A stretch of 64,000 nt of DNA, from assembly GCF_000971135.1 (NCBI RefSeq), contig NZ_BBLW01000004.1, positions 62,001 through 126,000 on the forward strand, given 5' to 3'. The DNA comes from Demequina phytophila (GTDB lineage Bacteria > Actinomycetota > Actinomycetes > Actinomycetales > Demequinaceae). Positions 53,181 to 63,300 of this stretch are shown here, piece by piece. The position numbers were made by a program, and so were the translations under genes. The notes under the pieces are model-generated. The model was not told the DNA's origin. It was given only the letters and a program-made list of their open reading frames with translations, and did not search any database. Each line of letters begins with the position of its first letter. Positions within the stretch are counted from its first letter, which is position 1.

Positions 53181-54866
53181 ATGACCGAGACGCCCCTCCG
53201 CACCGTCCGCTCCCCCCGCGGCACCGCGCTCACCGCGAAGTCCTGGCAGACCGAGGCACCCATGCGGATGCTCATGAACAACCTCGACCCCGAGGTCGCC
53301 GAACGCCCCGAGGACCTGGTGGTGTACGGCGGCACCGGCCGCGCCGCGCGCAGCTGGGAGGCCTACGACGCGATCGTCGAGACCCTCAAGGACCTCGAGG
53401 CCGACGAGACTCTCCTGGTCCAGTCCGGCAAGCCGGTCGGCGTGTTCCGCACCCACGAGTGGGCGCCGCGCGTGCTCATCGCGAACTCCAACCTCGTGGG
53501 CGACTGGGCGACGTGGCCGGAGTTCCGCCGCCTCGAGGCGCTCGGCCTCACCATGTACGGCCAGATGACCGCGGGTTCGTGGATCTACATCGGCACCCAG
53601 GGCATCCTCCAGGGCACGTACGAGACCTTCGCCGCCGCCGCGCGCCAGCGCGCCGAGCGCGAGGGCCGCGACCCGCGCACCGCCTCGCTCCGCGGCACGC
53701 TCACCCTCACGGGCGGCGCCGGCGGCATGGGCGGCGCGCAGCCGCTCGCCGTCACGCTCAACGAGGGCGCGTGCCTCATCGTCGACGTCGACGCGAGCCG
53801 CCTCGAGCGACGCGTCGCGCACGGCTACCTCGACGTGGTCGCGTCCTCGCTGGACGATGCGGTGGCCCGCGCCGTCGCGGCACGCACCGAGGGCGTCGCG
53901 CTGTCCGTCGGCGTCGTCGGCAACGCCGCCGAGGTCTTCCCCGAGCTCCTGCGTCGCGGGGTCCCGATCGACCTGGTGACCGACCAGACCTCCGCGCACG
54001 ACCCGCTGTCCTACCTGCCCGTCGGGTACACGGTCGAGGAGTGGCACGCGCGCGCCGAGGCCGACCCCGAGGGCTTCACCCGGGACGCCCGGGCCTCGAT
54101 GGCCGCGCACGTGGAGGCCATGGTCGGCTTCATGGACGCCGGCGCCGACGTGTTCGACTACGGCAACTCGATCCGCGCCGAGGCGCAGCTGGGCGGCTAC
54201 GACCGCGCCTTCGCCTTCCCCGGCTTCGTGCCCGCGTACATCCGCCCGCAGTTCGAGGAGGGCCGCGGCCCGTTCCGCTGGGCCGCGCTGTCGGGCGACC
54301 CCGAGGACATCGCGAAGACCGACCGCGCGCTCATGGAGCTCTTCCCGGAGCACGAGTCCCTCCACCGCTGGCTCACCGCCGCGGGCGAGAAGGTCCACTT
54401 CGAGGGCCTGCCCGCGCGCATCTGCTGGCTCGGCTACCAGGAGCGTCACCTTGCGGGCCTCAAGTTCAACGAGATGGTCGCGTCGGGCGAGCTGTCCGCG
54501 CCGATCGTCATCGGCCGCGATCACCTCGACTCGGGCTCCGTGGCGTCGCCGTACCGCGAGACCGAGGCCATGAAGGACGGCTCGGACGCGATCGCCGACT
54601 GGCCGCTGCTCAACGCGCTGCTCAACACCGCCTCGGGCGCGACCTGGGTGTCGCTGCACCACGGCGGCGGCGTGGGCATCGGCCGCTCGATCCACGCGGG
54701 CCAGGTGATCGTCGCGGACGGCACCGACCTGGCCGCGGAGAAGATCGCGCGCGTGCTGGTCAACGACCCCGGCACGGGCGTCATGCGCCACGTCGACGCC
54801 GGCTACGAGCACGCCAAGGATGTCGCGCGCGAGCGCGGCCTGCGCGTGCCGATGCTGGACGCCTGA
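53181..54866 (+). CDS. hutU: Urocanate hydratase
   Basis: 561 aa. Urocanase uses tightly bound NAD+ as an electrophile to make imidazolonepropionate. N-terminal [20 protein letters not shown], glycine-rich [14 protein letters not shown] near 175, and active-site region PARICWLGY and [18 protein letters not shown] are visible. It starts 9 bp after hutH with AAGGAA upstream. Its stop shares a base with the next ATG (TGATG). A GGACGATGC word encodes LDDA. Confidence 0.96.
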   Translation: MTETPLRTVRSPRGTALTAKSWQTEAPMRMLMNNLDPEVAERPEDLVVYGGTGRAARSWEAYDAIVETLKDLEADETLLVQSGKPVGVFRTHEWAPRVLIANSNLVGDWATWPEFRRLEALGLTMYGQMTAGSWIYIGTQGILQGTYETFAAAARQRAEREGRDPRTASLRGTLTLTGGAGGMGGAQPLAVTLNEGACLIVDVDASRLERRVAHGYLDVVASSLDDAVARAVAARTEGVALSVGVVGNAAEVFPELLRRGVPIDLVTDQTSAHDPLSYLPVGYTVEEWHARAEADPEGFTRDARASMAAHVEAMVGFMDAGADVFDYGNSIRAEAQLGGYDRAFAFPGFVPAYIRPQFEEGRGPFRWAALSGDPEDIAKTDRALMELFPEHESLHRWLTAAGEKVHFEGLPARICWLGYQERHLAGLKFNEMVASGELSAPIVIGRDHLDSGSVASPYRETEAMKDGSDAIADWPLLNALLNTASGATWVSLHHGGGVGIGRSIHAGQVIVADGTDLAAEKIARVLVNDPGTGVMRHVDAGYEHAKDVARERGLRVPMLDA

Positions 54867-56125
54867 TGACGGCCACCACCACGGCGATCGACGCGGTCGC
54901 CGCGCTCGCGGAGCTCGCACCCATCGGTGCGGATGGGACGCGCGGCGGCTGGTCGCGCCACCTCCTGGACGAGGCGGACCGCGACATGCGGGCGTGGTTC
55001 GAGCGCACCGCATCGTCCCTGGGTCTCGCGGTCGAGACGGACGCCAACGCCAACCAGTGGGCCACCTGGGCACCCGACGGCGCGACCGGACCGGCGGTGG
55101 CCACCGGCAGCCACCTCGACTCGGTGCCCGGCGGCGGCCCGCTCGACGGCCCGCTCGGCGTGGTGTCGGCGTTCGCGGCCGTCGCGCGTCTCCAAGCCGA
55201 CGGTCATGCGCCCGCCCGCCCGATCCGGGTCGCGAACTTCGCCGAGGAGGAGGGCGCCCGGTTCGGGGTCCCGTGCCTGGGCTCGCAGCTGCTCGCCGGC
55301 GAGCTCGGCTCCGACCGCGTCCGAGCGCTCACCGACGCGACGGGTGTTACCTGCGCGGCGGTGCTGGAGGCCGGAGGGATCGACCCGGCCGGCATCGGCC
55401 GGGACGCCGCGCGCCTCGCCGACATGGCTCTCTACCTGGAGCTTCACGTCGAACAGGGCCGCCAGCTCGCGCCGCTCGACGCCCCCGTGGGGATCGCGAC
55501 GAGCATCCTCGCGCACGGCCGCTGGCGCGTCACCGTGACGGGCCGCGGCGACCACGCGGGCGCGACCGAGCTCGCGTCGCGGCACGACCCGATGATGGTC
55601 GCGGCCGCGACCGTCCGTGCCGCCCGCGGGCGCGCCCTCGCCGCCGCACCGCCCACCCGCTCGCGCGCGACCGTCGGCAAGCTCCAGGTGATCCCAGGAG
55701 GCTCCAACGCGATCGCGTCCGAGGTGCGGCTGTGGATCGACGCGCGCGCCGAGCACGACGCGGACGTGCGGGACCTGGTCGCGCGGATCGTCGCCGACGC
55801 CGAGGCCGCCGCGCGCGCCGAGGGCTGCTCGGTGACGGTCGCCGAGGAGTCCTTCTCCGCGCGCGTCGAGTTCGACCCCGCCCTCGCCGACCGCGTGGGC
55901 GACGCGCTCGCGCCCGGCTTCGGCGCGGTCCCGCGCATCCCCACGGGCGCGGGACACGACGCCGGCGTCCTGGCAGCACACCTGCCCACCGCGATGCTGT
56001 TCGTGCGCAACCCCGATGGCGTCTCCCACTCGCCGCACGAGGGCGCCTCGGAGGCCGACATCCGCGCGGGCGTCGACGCGCTCACCGCGGCGCTGCGCGC
56101 CCTGACCTCGGGGGATGCCCGGTGA
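54866..56125 (+). CDS. M20-family amidohydrolase in hut operon, candidate N-formylglutamate deformylase
   Basis: About 419 aa. Two-metal M20 (allantoate amidohydrolase-like): GSHLDSVPGGGPLDGPLGVV, NFAEEEGARFGVPCLGS, ELHVEQGRQL, GRGDHAGATELASRHDPM, GVSHSPHEGAS. It is not close to an AllC function by context: it lies between hutU and hutF with TGATG and GTGA junctions. HutF makes N-formyl-L-glutamate, and no HutG is encoded, so hydrolysis of that amide is a plausible job. Allantoate or N-carbamoyl substrates are alternatives. Confidence 0.85.
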   Translation: MTATTTAIDAVAALAELAPIGADGTRGGWSRHLLDEADRDMRAWFERTASSLGLAVETDANANQWATWAPDGATGPAVATGSHLDSVPGGGPLDGPLGVVSAFAAVARLQADGHAPARPIRVANFAEEEGARFGVPCLGSQLLAGELGSDRVRALTDATGVTCAAVLEAGGIDPAGIGRDAARLADMALYLELHVEQGRQLAPLDAPVGIATSILAHGRWRVTVTGRGDHAGATELASRHDPMMVAAATVRAARGRALAAAPPTRSRATVGKLQVIPGGSNAIASEVRLWIDARAEHDADVRDLVARIVADAEAAARAEGCSVTVAEESFSARVEFDPALADRVGDALAPGFGAVPRIPTGAGHDAGVLAAHLPTAMLFVRNPDGVSHSPHEGASEADIRAGVDALTAALRALTSGDAR

Positions 56126-57441
56126 GGGTCGCGGTCGGCTCGCTGGTCCTGTCGGAGGACGTCCGTCACGACGTCCTCGTGGAGATGGACGATGCGGGCG
56201 TCGTGACCGCCATCGAGGCGGCCGGGGCGGGCGTCGCCGCGGATCTGGCGGTCGACGTCGCCGCGCCCGCCTTCGCGAACACCCACAGCCACGCGTTCCA
56301 CCGGCTGCTGCGCGGCCGCACCAACGGCGCGGGCGGCGACTTCTGGCGCTGGCGCGACGTCATGTACGGGGTCGCCGGGACGCTCGACCCCGACGGTCTG
56401 CGCGCCGCCGCGACCGCGGTGTACGCCGAGATGGTCGCCGCCGGATACTCCGCCGTGGGCGAGTTCCACTACCTCCACCACCGCCCCGACGGCACGCCGT
56501 ACCCGGACCACGCCATGGAGCTCGCGCTCGCCGAGGCGGCGGACGCGGCGGGCATCCGGCTCACCCTGCTCGACACCGTGTACCTGCGCGGCGGCTTCGA
56601 CGCCGAGCTCGAGGGCGCGCAGCGACGCTTCTCGGACGGCTCGCTCGAGCGCTGGCATGAGCGCTGGCATGCGCTGGACGATGCTCTGCGCGCCTCCCAC
56701 CCGGACGTCACCCTGGGCGCCGCGCTCCATTCGGTGCGCGCGGTCGCGCCCGACCACCTTGCCTACGCGGTCGCGGGCCTGCCGCACGACGTCCCGCTCC
56801 ACGTCCACCTGTCGGAGCAGACCCGCGAGAACCAGGACTGCCTGGCCGCGACGGGGCTCACCCCCACGGGTCTGCTGGACCGCGCGGGCGCGCTCGACGC
56901 CCGCACCACGGTGGTGCACGCGACGCACGTCACCGATGTCGACGTCGCGACGCTCGGCGCCGCGCGCGTGTCCGTGTCGATGTGCCCCTCCACGGAGGCG
57001 GACCTGGGCGACGGGCTGGGCCGCGCCGAGGCGCTGCGGGACGCAGGCGCGCGGCTCACGGTCGGCTCGGACCAGAACGTGGTGATCGACCCGTTCGACG
57101 AGCTGCGGCGTCTCGAGGGAGGCGCGCGCCTCGCGTCGCACCGGCGCGGGGTCCTCTCCCCCGCCGAGCTGTGGCGCGCCGGCACCGTCGACGGGCACGG
57201 GGCGCTCGCCCCGCGCGGCGCCCCGTGGCAGGAGCCCCGCCTCGGCCACCCGTGCGACCTCGTGATCCTCGACGCACGGTCCCCGCGCACCGTGGGCTCG
57301 GACCCGCGGGAGCTGGTGCTGACCGCGTCCCCGGCCGACGTCCTCGGGACGGTCGTACGGGGCCGTCACCGGGCATCGTCCACCCTGCGCGACCTCGCGG
57401 TCGCCGCGTACCCCCGAACGGAGCGCGCGCATGGCCGCTGA
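56122..57441 (+). CDS. hutF: Formimidoylglutamate deiminase
   Basis: About 439 aa. Amidohydrolase: [19 protein letters not shown] near 53-71 (metal HxH), [38 protein letters not shown] and [11 protein letters not shown]. These are HutF signatures distinct from GuaD. It removes ammonia from N-formimino-L-glutamate to give N-formyl-L-glutamate. GTG start overlapping the M20 stop (GTGA); ends 11 bp inside hutI. Three GGACGATGC words are within the gene. Confidence 0.92.
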   Translation: MRVAVGSLVLSEDVRHDVLVEMDDAGVVTAIEAAGAGVAADLAVDVAAPAFANTHSHAFHRLLRGRTNGAGGDFWRWRDVMYGVAGTLDPDGLRAAATAVYAEMVAAGYSAVGEFHYLHHRPDGTPYPDHAMELALAEAADAAGIRLTLLDTVYLRGGFDAELEGAQRRFSDGSLERWHERWHALDDALRASHPDVTLGAALHSVRAVAPDHLAYAVAGLPHDVPLHVHLSEQTRENQDCLAATGLTPTGLLDRAGALDARTTVVHATHVTDVDVATLGAARVSVSMCPSTEADLGDGLGRAEALRDAGARLTVGSDQNVVIDPFDELRRLEGGARLASHRRGVLSPAELWRAGTVDGHGALAPRGAPWQEPRLGHPCDLVILDARSPRTVGSDPRELVLTASPADVLGTVVRGRHRASSTLRDLAVAAYPRTERAHGR

Positions 57442-58615
57442 GGCGATCGTCAACATCGGCGTCCTGGCCACCATGGACGAAGGCGAGGGACTCATGGGCC
57501 TCCGCCGCGACGGCGCCGTGGTCATCGACGACGGGCGCATCGCGTGGGTCGGGGCGTCGTCGAACGCCCCGGCGGCGGACGCATCCTTCGACGCCGGCGG
57601 CGCCGCCGTCATCCCCGGGTTCGTCGACTCGCACACCCACGCGGTGTTCGCCGGCGACCGTGCGGCGGAGTTCGACGCCCGCATGTCGGGTGCGCGCTAC
57701 ACGGCGGGCGGCATCCGCTCGACCGTGGCCGCGACGCGCGGGGCCTCGACGGAGGAGCTGACCTCACGCACGCAGCACCTGCTCGACGAGGCCCTGCGCC
57801 AGGGCACCACCACCGCGGAGATCAAGAGCGGGTACGGCCTCGACGTGGCGACCGAGCGCCGCCTGCTCGAGGTGGCCGCTCGCTTCACCGAGGAGACCAC
57901 CTTCCTGGGCGCGCACGTGGTCGCACCCGAGATGGCCGACCGTCGCGGCGAGTACGTCGACCTGGTCGCGGGACCGATGCTCCGGGCCGCCGCTCCCCTG
58001 GCGCGATGGATCGACGTGTTCTGCGAGGAGGGCGCGTTCGACGTCGACGAGACGCGGCGGATCCTGGCCGCCGGGCGCGCCGCGGGGCTCGGGCTGCGCC
58101 TGCACGCGAACCAGCTCACGATGTCCGGTGCGGCGGCGCTCGGCGTCGAGCTGGGCACCGCGAGCATCGATCACTGCACCTTCCTCTCGGACACGGATGT
58201 CGACGCGCTCGCCGCGTCCGACACCGTCGCCACCTTCGTGCCCGGCGCCGAGTTCTCCACGCGCCAGCCCTATCCCGGCGTCGAGCGGCTGCGGGACGCG
58301 GGAGCGACCTGGGCGATCGCGTCCGACTGCAACCCGGGCTCCTCCTACACGACGTCGATGCCGTTCTGCATCGCGCTCGCGGTGAGGGAGATGGGGATGA
58401 CCCCGGGCGAGGCGATCCGGGCGGCGACGCTCGGCGGCGCGCGGGCGCTGCGCCGCGACGACGTGGGCCGCATCGCGGTGGGCGCGCGCGCCGACCTGGT
58501 GCTGCTCGACGCGCCCGACCCGGTGCACCTCGCCTACCGGCCCGGGGTCCCCCTGGTGTCGCGTGTGTGGCGCGACGGGCAGGCGGCGACCCGCTGGACC
58601 AAGCGGGTCGCCTGA
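57431..58615 (+). CDS. hutI: Imidazolonepropionase
   Basis: 394 aa. Hydrolyses 4-imidazolone-5-propionate to formiminoglutamate. [20 protein letters not shown] near 60-79, EIKSGYGLD near 135, LHANQLT near 222 and the C-terminal [23 protein letters not shown] region match HutI. GGAG precedes the ATG, which lies within the end of hutF. Last gene of the hut operon; it converges with the cysteine desulfurase gene, 2 bp apart. Confidence 0.95.
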   Translation: MAAEAIVNIGVLATMDEGEGLMGLRRDGAVVIDDGRIAWVGASSNAPAADASFDAGGAAVIPGFVDSHTHAVFAGDRAAEFDARMSGARYTAGGIRSTVAATRGASTEELTSRTQHLLDEALRQGTTTAEIKSGYGLDVATERRLLEVAARFTEETTFLGAHVVAPEMADRRGEYVDLVAGPMLRAAAPLARWIDVFCEEGAFDVDETRRILAAGRAAGLGLRLHANQLTMSGAAALGVELGTASIDHCTFLSDTDVDALAASDTVATFVPGAEFSTRQPYPGVERLRDAGATWAIASDCNPGSSYTTSMPFCIALAVREMGMTPGEAIRAATLGGARALRRDDVGRIAVGARADLVLLDAPDPVHLAYRPGVPLVSRVWRDGQAATRWTKRVA

Positions 58616-58617
58616 CG

Positions 58618-59778
58618 TCACAGGCCCGACGCGGCGCGCGCCCGGGCGACCGCGTCCGGGAGGGCGGCGAGCACGGTGGCCACGTCCGCCTCGGCGGTCG
58701 TGCGGCCCAGGCTGAGGCGCAGCGTGCACGCCGCGTCCTCGGGTGACCAGCCCATGGCCATCGCGACATGGCTCGACTGCACCACCCCCGCCGTGCACGC
58801 GGATCCCGAGCTGGCCGCGACGCCCGCGGCGTCGAGCAGGAACAGCACGGACTCCGCGCGCGCACCAGGGATGACGCAGTGGACGATGCCGGGGAGACGC
58901 CGCGCGGCATCGAGGGGTCCGGTGACGGTGGCCTCGGGGACGCGCGAGCGAAGGCCCTCCACCAGGTGCGTCCTCAGCCGCTCGACCCGGGCGCGCTCGG
59001 AGGCCCGCTCGGCCACCGCATCGTCCACCGCCGTGGCGAACGCCGCCGCACCGGGCGCGTCGAGCGTGCCCGACCGCACGGACCGCTGCTGCCCCCCGCC
59101 GTGCGCGAGCGGCTCGAGCGGGAGGCCCCGCCGCGCCACCAGCGCGCCCACGCCCACCGGGCCGCCCACCTTGTGCGCGGACACCGTCACCGCGTCGAGG
59201 CCCGAGCGGTGGAGGTGCACGTCGAGGTAGGGCAGCGCCTGGACCGCGTCGGCGTGGACCGGCACCCCGTGCGCGGCCGCGAGCGCGACCACGTCCGCGA
59301 GCGGTTGGACGGCGCCGACCTCGTTGTTCGCCCACATCACCGACACCGCGGAGGCCTCGTGGTCGAGAGCGGTGTCCAGGGCGTCGAGGTCGAGGACGCC
59401 GGCGGGGTCCACCCCGATCTCGATCAGCTCGGCGTCGCGGCGGTGCGCGAGCCAACGGGCGGGGTCGAGCACGGCGTGGTGCTCGACCGAGGACACGATG
59501 AGGCGCCGCCGCGCGGGATCCTGCGCGGCCCGGCCCCAGTGGAGGCCCTTCACCGCGAGGTTGTCCGCCTCCGTACCGCCGGAGGTGAGGATGACCTCGG
59601 GGGCGTCGGCGCCCACGGCCGCGGCGATGCGCTCGCGTGCGTCCTCGACGATGGCCCGCGCACGCCGTCCGGCCGCGTGCAGGGAGGACGGGTTGCCGAG
59701 CTGGCGGGAGGCCTCGATCCAGGCCTCGCGGGCGGTGTCGCGCAACGGCGTGGTCGCGGCGTGGTCGAGGTACGTCAC
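58618..59778 (-). CDS. Cysteine desulfurase (NifS/IscS family)
   Basis: About 386 aa. PLP enzyme that takes sulfur from cysteine as a persulfide. TYLDHAATTPL at the N-terminus, PLP Lys in VSAHKVGGPVGVGAL, catalytic Cys in SSGSACTAGVVQSSHVAMAMG. In actinobacteria this gene normally precedes mnmA, which it supplies; here the hut operon lies between them. GTG start with TAGACT 7 nt upstream implies a leaderless message. Two GGACGATGC words occur within it. Confidence 0.94.
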   Translation of the reverse strand: MTYLDHAATTPLRDTAREAWIEASRQLGNPSSLHAAGRRARAIVEDARERIAAAVGADAPEVILTSGGTEADNLAVKGLHWGRAAQDPARRRLIVSSVEHHAVLDPARWLAHRRDAELIEIGVDPAGVLDLDALDTALDHEASAVSVMWANNEVGAVQPLADVVALAAAHGVPVHADAVQALPYLDVHLHRSGLDAVTVSAHKVGGPVGVGALVARRGLPLEPLAHGGGQQRSVRSGTLDAPGAAAFATAVDDAVAERASERARVERLRTHLVEGLRSRVPEATVTGPLDAARRLPGIVHCVIPGARAESVLFLLDAAGVAASSGSACTAGVVQSSHVAMAMGWSPEDAACTLRLSLGRTTAEADVATVLAALPDAVARARAASGL

Positions 59779-59785
59779 CCGGCCC

Positions 59786-59791
59786 AGTCTA
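59786..59791 (-). promoter_or_regulatory. -10 element, leaderless promoter of the cysteine desulfurase
   Basis: TAGACT, 7 nt, then GTG at 59778, identical to the gatC layout. Confidence 0.5.
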
Positions 59792-59862
59792 GGAACCGCG
59801 CGCGCGTTCTTCCCGGCGCGCCCGCCGGGCGCTACCGTGAGCGCAACGGCGAGGGGGCGGGC

Positions 59863-60243
59863 ATGGATCAGAGCTACCACGATCACCTGGCGGCGCAGGC
59901 GCACCTCCAGCACGAGGCGATCGCCCGGATGCATCACCAGCAGGCGATGGACGATGCCGCGGCCGCCTCGGGCGTGGCCCAGCCCCTCGCGTTCCGGCGG
60001 CACCGCTCGGGCGACGCGCCGCTCGACGGACCGTCGCCCGGCGCCCGTCGCGCGGGCCTCGTGATCGCGATCGTCTTCGGGGTCGTGTTCCTGGCGATGT
60101 TCGCCGCTGTGGCGTCCGTCATCGTGCGGTCATGGACCGAGGTGTCCGGCTCCCAGCCATGGATGACGGAGGACGGCGCCTGGTTCGAGACCGAGGACGG
60201 CACCGTGTGGATCCCGGACGAGGACCTGCCGACCCTGCCGTGA
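59863..60243 (+). CDS. Single-TM protein with acidic extracytoplasmic tail
   Basis: 126 aa. A His/Gln/Ala-rich N-terminus (HLAAQAHLQHEAIARMHHQQ), a linker, one membrane helix (RAGLVIAIVFGVVFLAMFAAVASVIV) and an acidic C-terminus with paired TEDGAWFETEDGTVW-like repeats. GAGGGGG precedes the ATG; TACCGT at 59832-59837 is a candidate -10. The function is unknown. A GGACGATGC word codes for MDDA near residue 30. It ends at a bidirectional hairpin. Confidence 0.7.
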   Translation: MDQSYHDHLAAQAHLQHEAIARMHHQQAMDDAAAASGVAQPLAFRRHRSGDAPLDGPSPGARRAGLVIAIVFGVVFLAMFAAVASVIVRSWTEVSGSQPWMTEDGAWFETEDGTVWIPDEDLPTLP

Positions 60244-60251
60244 GACGACGA

Positions 60252-60290
60252 GGGCCGGGCCCCGGGGTGGTGAACCCCGAGACCCGGCCC
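60252..60290. terminator. Bidirectional hairpin terminator
   Basis: Outer stem GGGCCGGG/CCCGGCCC (8 bp), small internal loop, inner stem CGGGGT/ACCCCG with a 5-nt loop. It lies between two convergent genes. Confidence 0.75.
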
Positions 60291-60300
60291 GTCGATACGG

Positions 60301-63300
60301 CTACTGTGCGAGCCGCGACTGCGAGTACACCCAGGCGTTGAGGTAGCCGGGCTTGCTGGCGATGACCCTCACCTTGATGCGGTGACCACGGTCGGCCTTG
60401 CGCAGCGTGTACTTCTGGCCGGTCGCGTTCTTGATCGGCTCACCGTCCCGCAGCCACTGGTAGGTGACGTCGGCGGGCTTGGGCGACCAGCCGGCCGCCT
60501 CGACGCCGATCCGGTTGCCCACCTTGACGGTGCCCGTGAGACTCGGACGATCCGGCTTGGCCCACACCCGCGGCACCGCGAAGGCGTCCGACCTCACCGT
60601 GCGGTCGGCGTAGCCGTCGAGCGACGCCGTGACCTGGACGCGGAGGTTCTTGCCCCGGTCCTTGCCCTTGACCGTATAGGTGGCGTCGGTCGCGCCCTTG
60701 ATGGGCGTCCCGTTGCGCAGCCACTGGTAGGTGAAGGACTCCGGCTCGGGCGCCCACGCGCCGGTGCGCGCCTGGAGGACCTGGCCCGCGCGGGCCTTAC
60801 CGGCGATGGTCGGCTTCGGCGCGGCGGTGAACTCCGCCGGGCCGTCGGTCACGTCGATCGCGATCGCGAAGGACGTGCCGGTGACGTCGCCCGCGACCTC
60901 GAGGAGCTGGCGCCCCTCGAGCCCGGCGGGGATGGTGACGGTGACGGACGCGGTGCCGTGCTCGTCGAGCGCGTCGGTGGGGAGCGTGTTGGTCACCGGG
61001 AAGGTGCCGAGCTCCTCGCCGTCCAGGCTCACCACGACGTTGTCGTCGGTGAGGTCCGTCGCCGCCGTGAACATGAGCGAGGTGAGATCGAAGGAGAGCT
61101 CCTCGCCCGCCGCGGCCTCGAGCGTGCCGGCCCGGAGGCCGATCGCGCGCTGGTCGTACGCGGTGCCGAGCGACCCGAGCGCGTCGAGGTAGTCGACCAT
61201 CGCGTTGAGGTCGATGCGCCCGGAGTCCGCCTTGTCGGCGCCCTCCGCGAAGGTGGCGAAGTTGTCGCCGCCGCCGCCGAGGAACGAGTTGACCGTGACG
61301 GTGAACGAGTCCGTCGGCGCGATCTGCTCGCCGTCGAGCCACATCTGGAGGATGCGCTCACCCGCGGGCGCCGTCGCGTCGTAGGTGTACTCGAAGCCGT
61401 CCGAGACACCCAGGCGGAGGAACGGACGCGACGAGCCCGCGGGCTGCCACTGCTCCTCGAGCACCGCGGCGATCTGCTCGCCGGTCAACGTCATGGTCAC
61501 CAGCGTGTTGGCGAAGGGCTGGACGCTCGCCGCCTGCTTGAACGTGATCGGTCCGGTGCCGCCCGCGTCGCCACCGATCATGTCGGCGCGGAGGCCGCCG
61601 GGGTTCATGAACGCGATCTGCGCGCCCAGCCCCTCGGTGGCCCAGCGCTGCACCTCGGCCACGGCGTTGCCGAGCGTCGACTCGGCACCGCGGGTGCCGC
61701 CGTAGGAGCCGCCCGCGTTCCGCGCACGGTAGAGAGGTGCGGACATGTCGCCGAGGACCTCGGCGCCCAGGACGTCGGCATCCGCCTGCGCCTTGGCGAC
61801 GATCTCCTGGACGTCGGCGTCGGCCTCGAACGCACCCACGAGCGCGCACGACGTGGTGCAGGTCGGGTCCGCCTTCCTGGTCAGGCTGACCGTGTCGGAG
61901 TCGATCCGCAGCAGCTCGTGGGTCGAGTCGTCGAACACGAACACCAGCTGGTCGAGGTTCATGCCGTACTGGCCTGCGGAGACCACGGGACGCTCGGTGA
62001 CCGCGCGGCCCTCCTCGGCCCACTGCGCCACCGGGACCCGGTGGTTGTAGGACAGGTGCGTGTGGCCGGAGATGACGGCGTCGATGCGAGGCGAGAGCTC
62101 GGAGAGCATCGTGCCGAAGTTGTTCGACGTGTCGACGGCGTCCTCGTAGCGGGTGGTGGGCGCGCCCTCGTGCACCAGCAGGAGGGTGCTGTCGACGCCC
62201 TCCTCCGCGAGCGCCTCCGCGGCGCGGTTGGCGGCGAGCGCCTCGTCCTCGAACTCGAGGCCCGCGATTCCGGTGGGCGACACGAGCGAGGGGGTCTCCT
62301 CGGTGACGACGCCGATGAAGCCGAGCCTCACGTCGTCGTCCGGGGTGTCGGTGCCGTTGTCGAACGTGGCGATCCACGTCTCGGGCAGGGCGGCCGATCC
62401 GTCCTCCGCGTTCCGCACGTTGGCGCCCAGGTACTCCCAGGTGGCGCCGCCGAACGGGTTGTCCGTGGCGTCGTAGGGGGCCAGGATGCGGTCGGTCAGG
62501 TCGGCGAAGCCCTGGTCGAACTCGTGGTTGCCCACGGCCGACACGTCGAGGCCCATCGCGTTGAGCGCGTCGATCGTCGGCTTGTCCTGCGAGATGAAGC
62601 TCTCGAAGGTCGAGGCGCCCACCAGGTCGCCCGCGGCCGTGAACACCGAGTTGGCGAAGCCGGACTCGAGCTCGGCGACAGCGCCGGCCATCACCGCGGC
62701 GCCGGCCTCGCCGTTCGCGAGGGTCGGCAGGATGCGGCCGTGGAAGTCGTTGGTGCCGAGCACCTGGACGCGGGTGGCGCCGAGCTCGAGACCGATGAGC
62801 ACGGGGTCGTGGTCGGACGTGCGGTACATGTCGGCCGCGTAGAGGTCCTCGAGCTGCGCCGCGGACTTGTACTCGGTGTTGTAGTCGAGCACGGTCGGCT
62901 CGTCCGCATTGATGTGCAGGTGCGCGGCGTCCGTCACCTGCGCCGCCATCGACGGCGAGGCGAAGGCGTAGTCGAGCGAGCCCCACTGGCCGTCGTACAC
63001 GTACGAGTAGTCGTCCGCGAGCTCGGCGTAGCCGGCCTCACGGAGCACCCGGATCGGGTCCTCCTGGCCGTACGAGTTGAGGTCGCCCACGAGGATGTAG
63101 TCGTCGTCGCCGACGCCGGTCGGGTCCGTGTCGAGCCAGTTCACGACGGCCTCCGCCGCCGCGGTGCGCGCGCCGTTCCAGCAGCTGGCGCCGTCGCCCT
63201 GGTCGGCGTTCTCGCCGGTCGCGGGGCAGGATCCCTTGGACTTCCAGTGGTTCGCGACCACGGTGAAGGCCTCACCCTCGCCGTCCTCGAACGTCTGGGC

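Noticed and set aside
51369..55073. 1,234-codon minus-strand frame opposite hutH and hutU
   Set aside because: Antisense shadow of two well-defined enzymes; no domain, no ribosome site.
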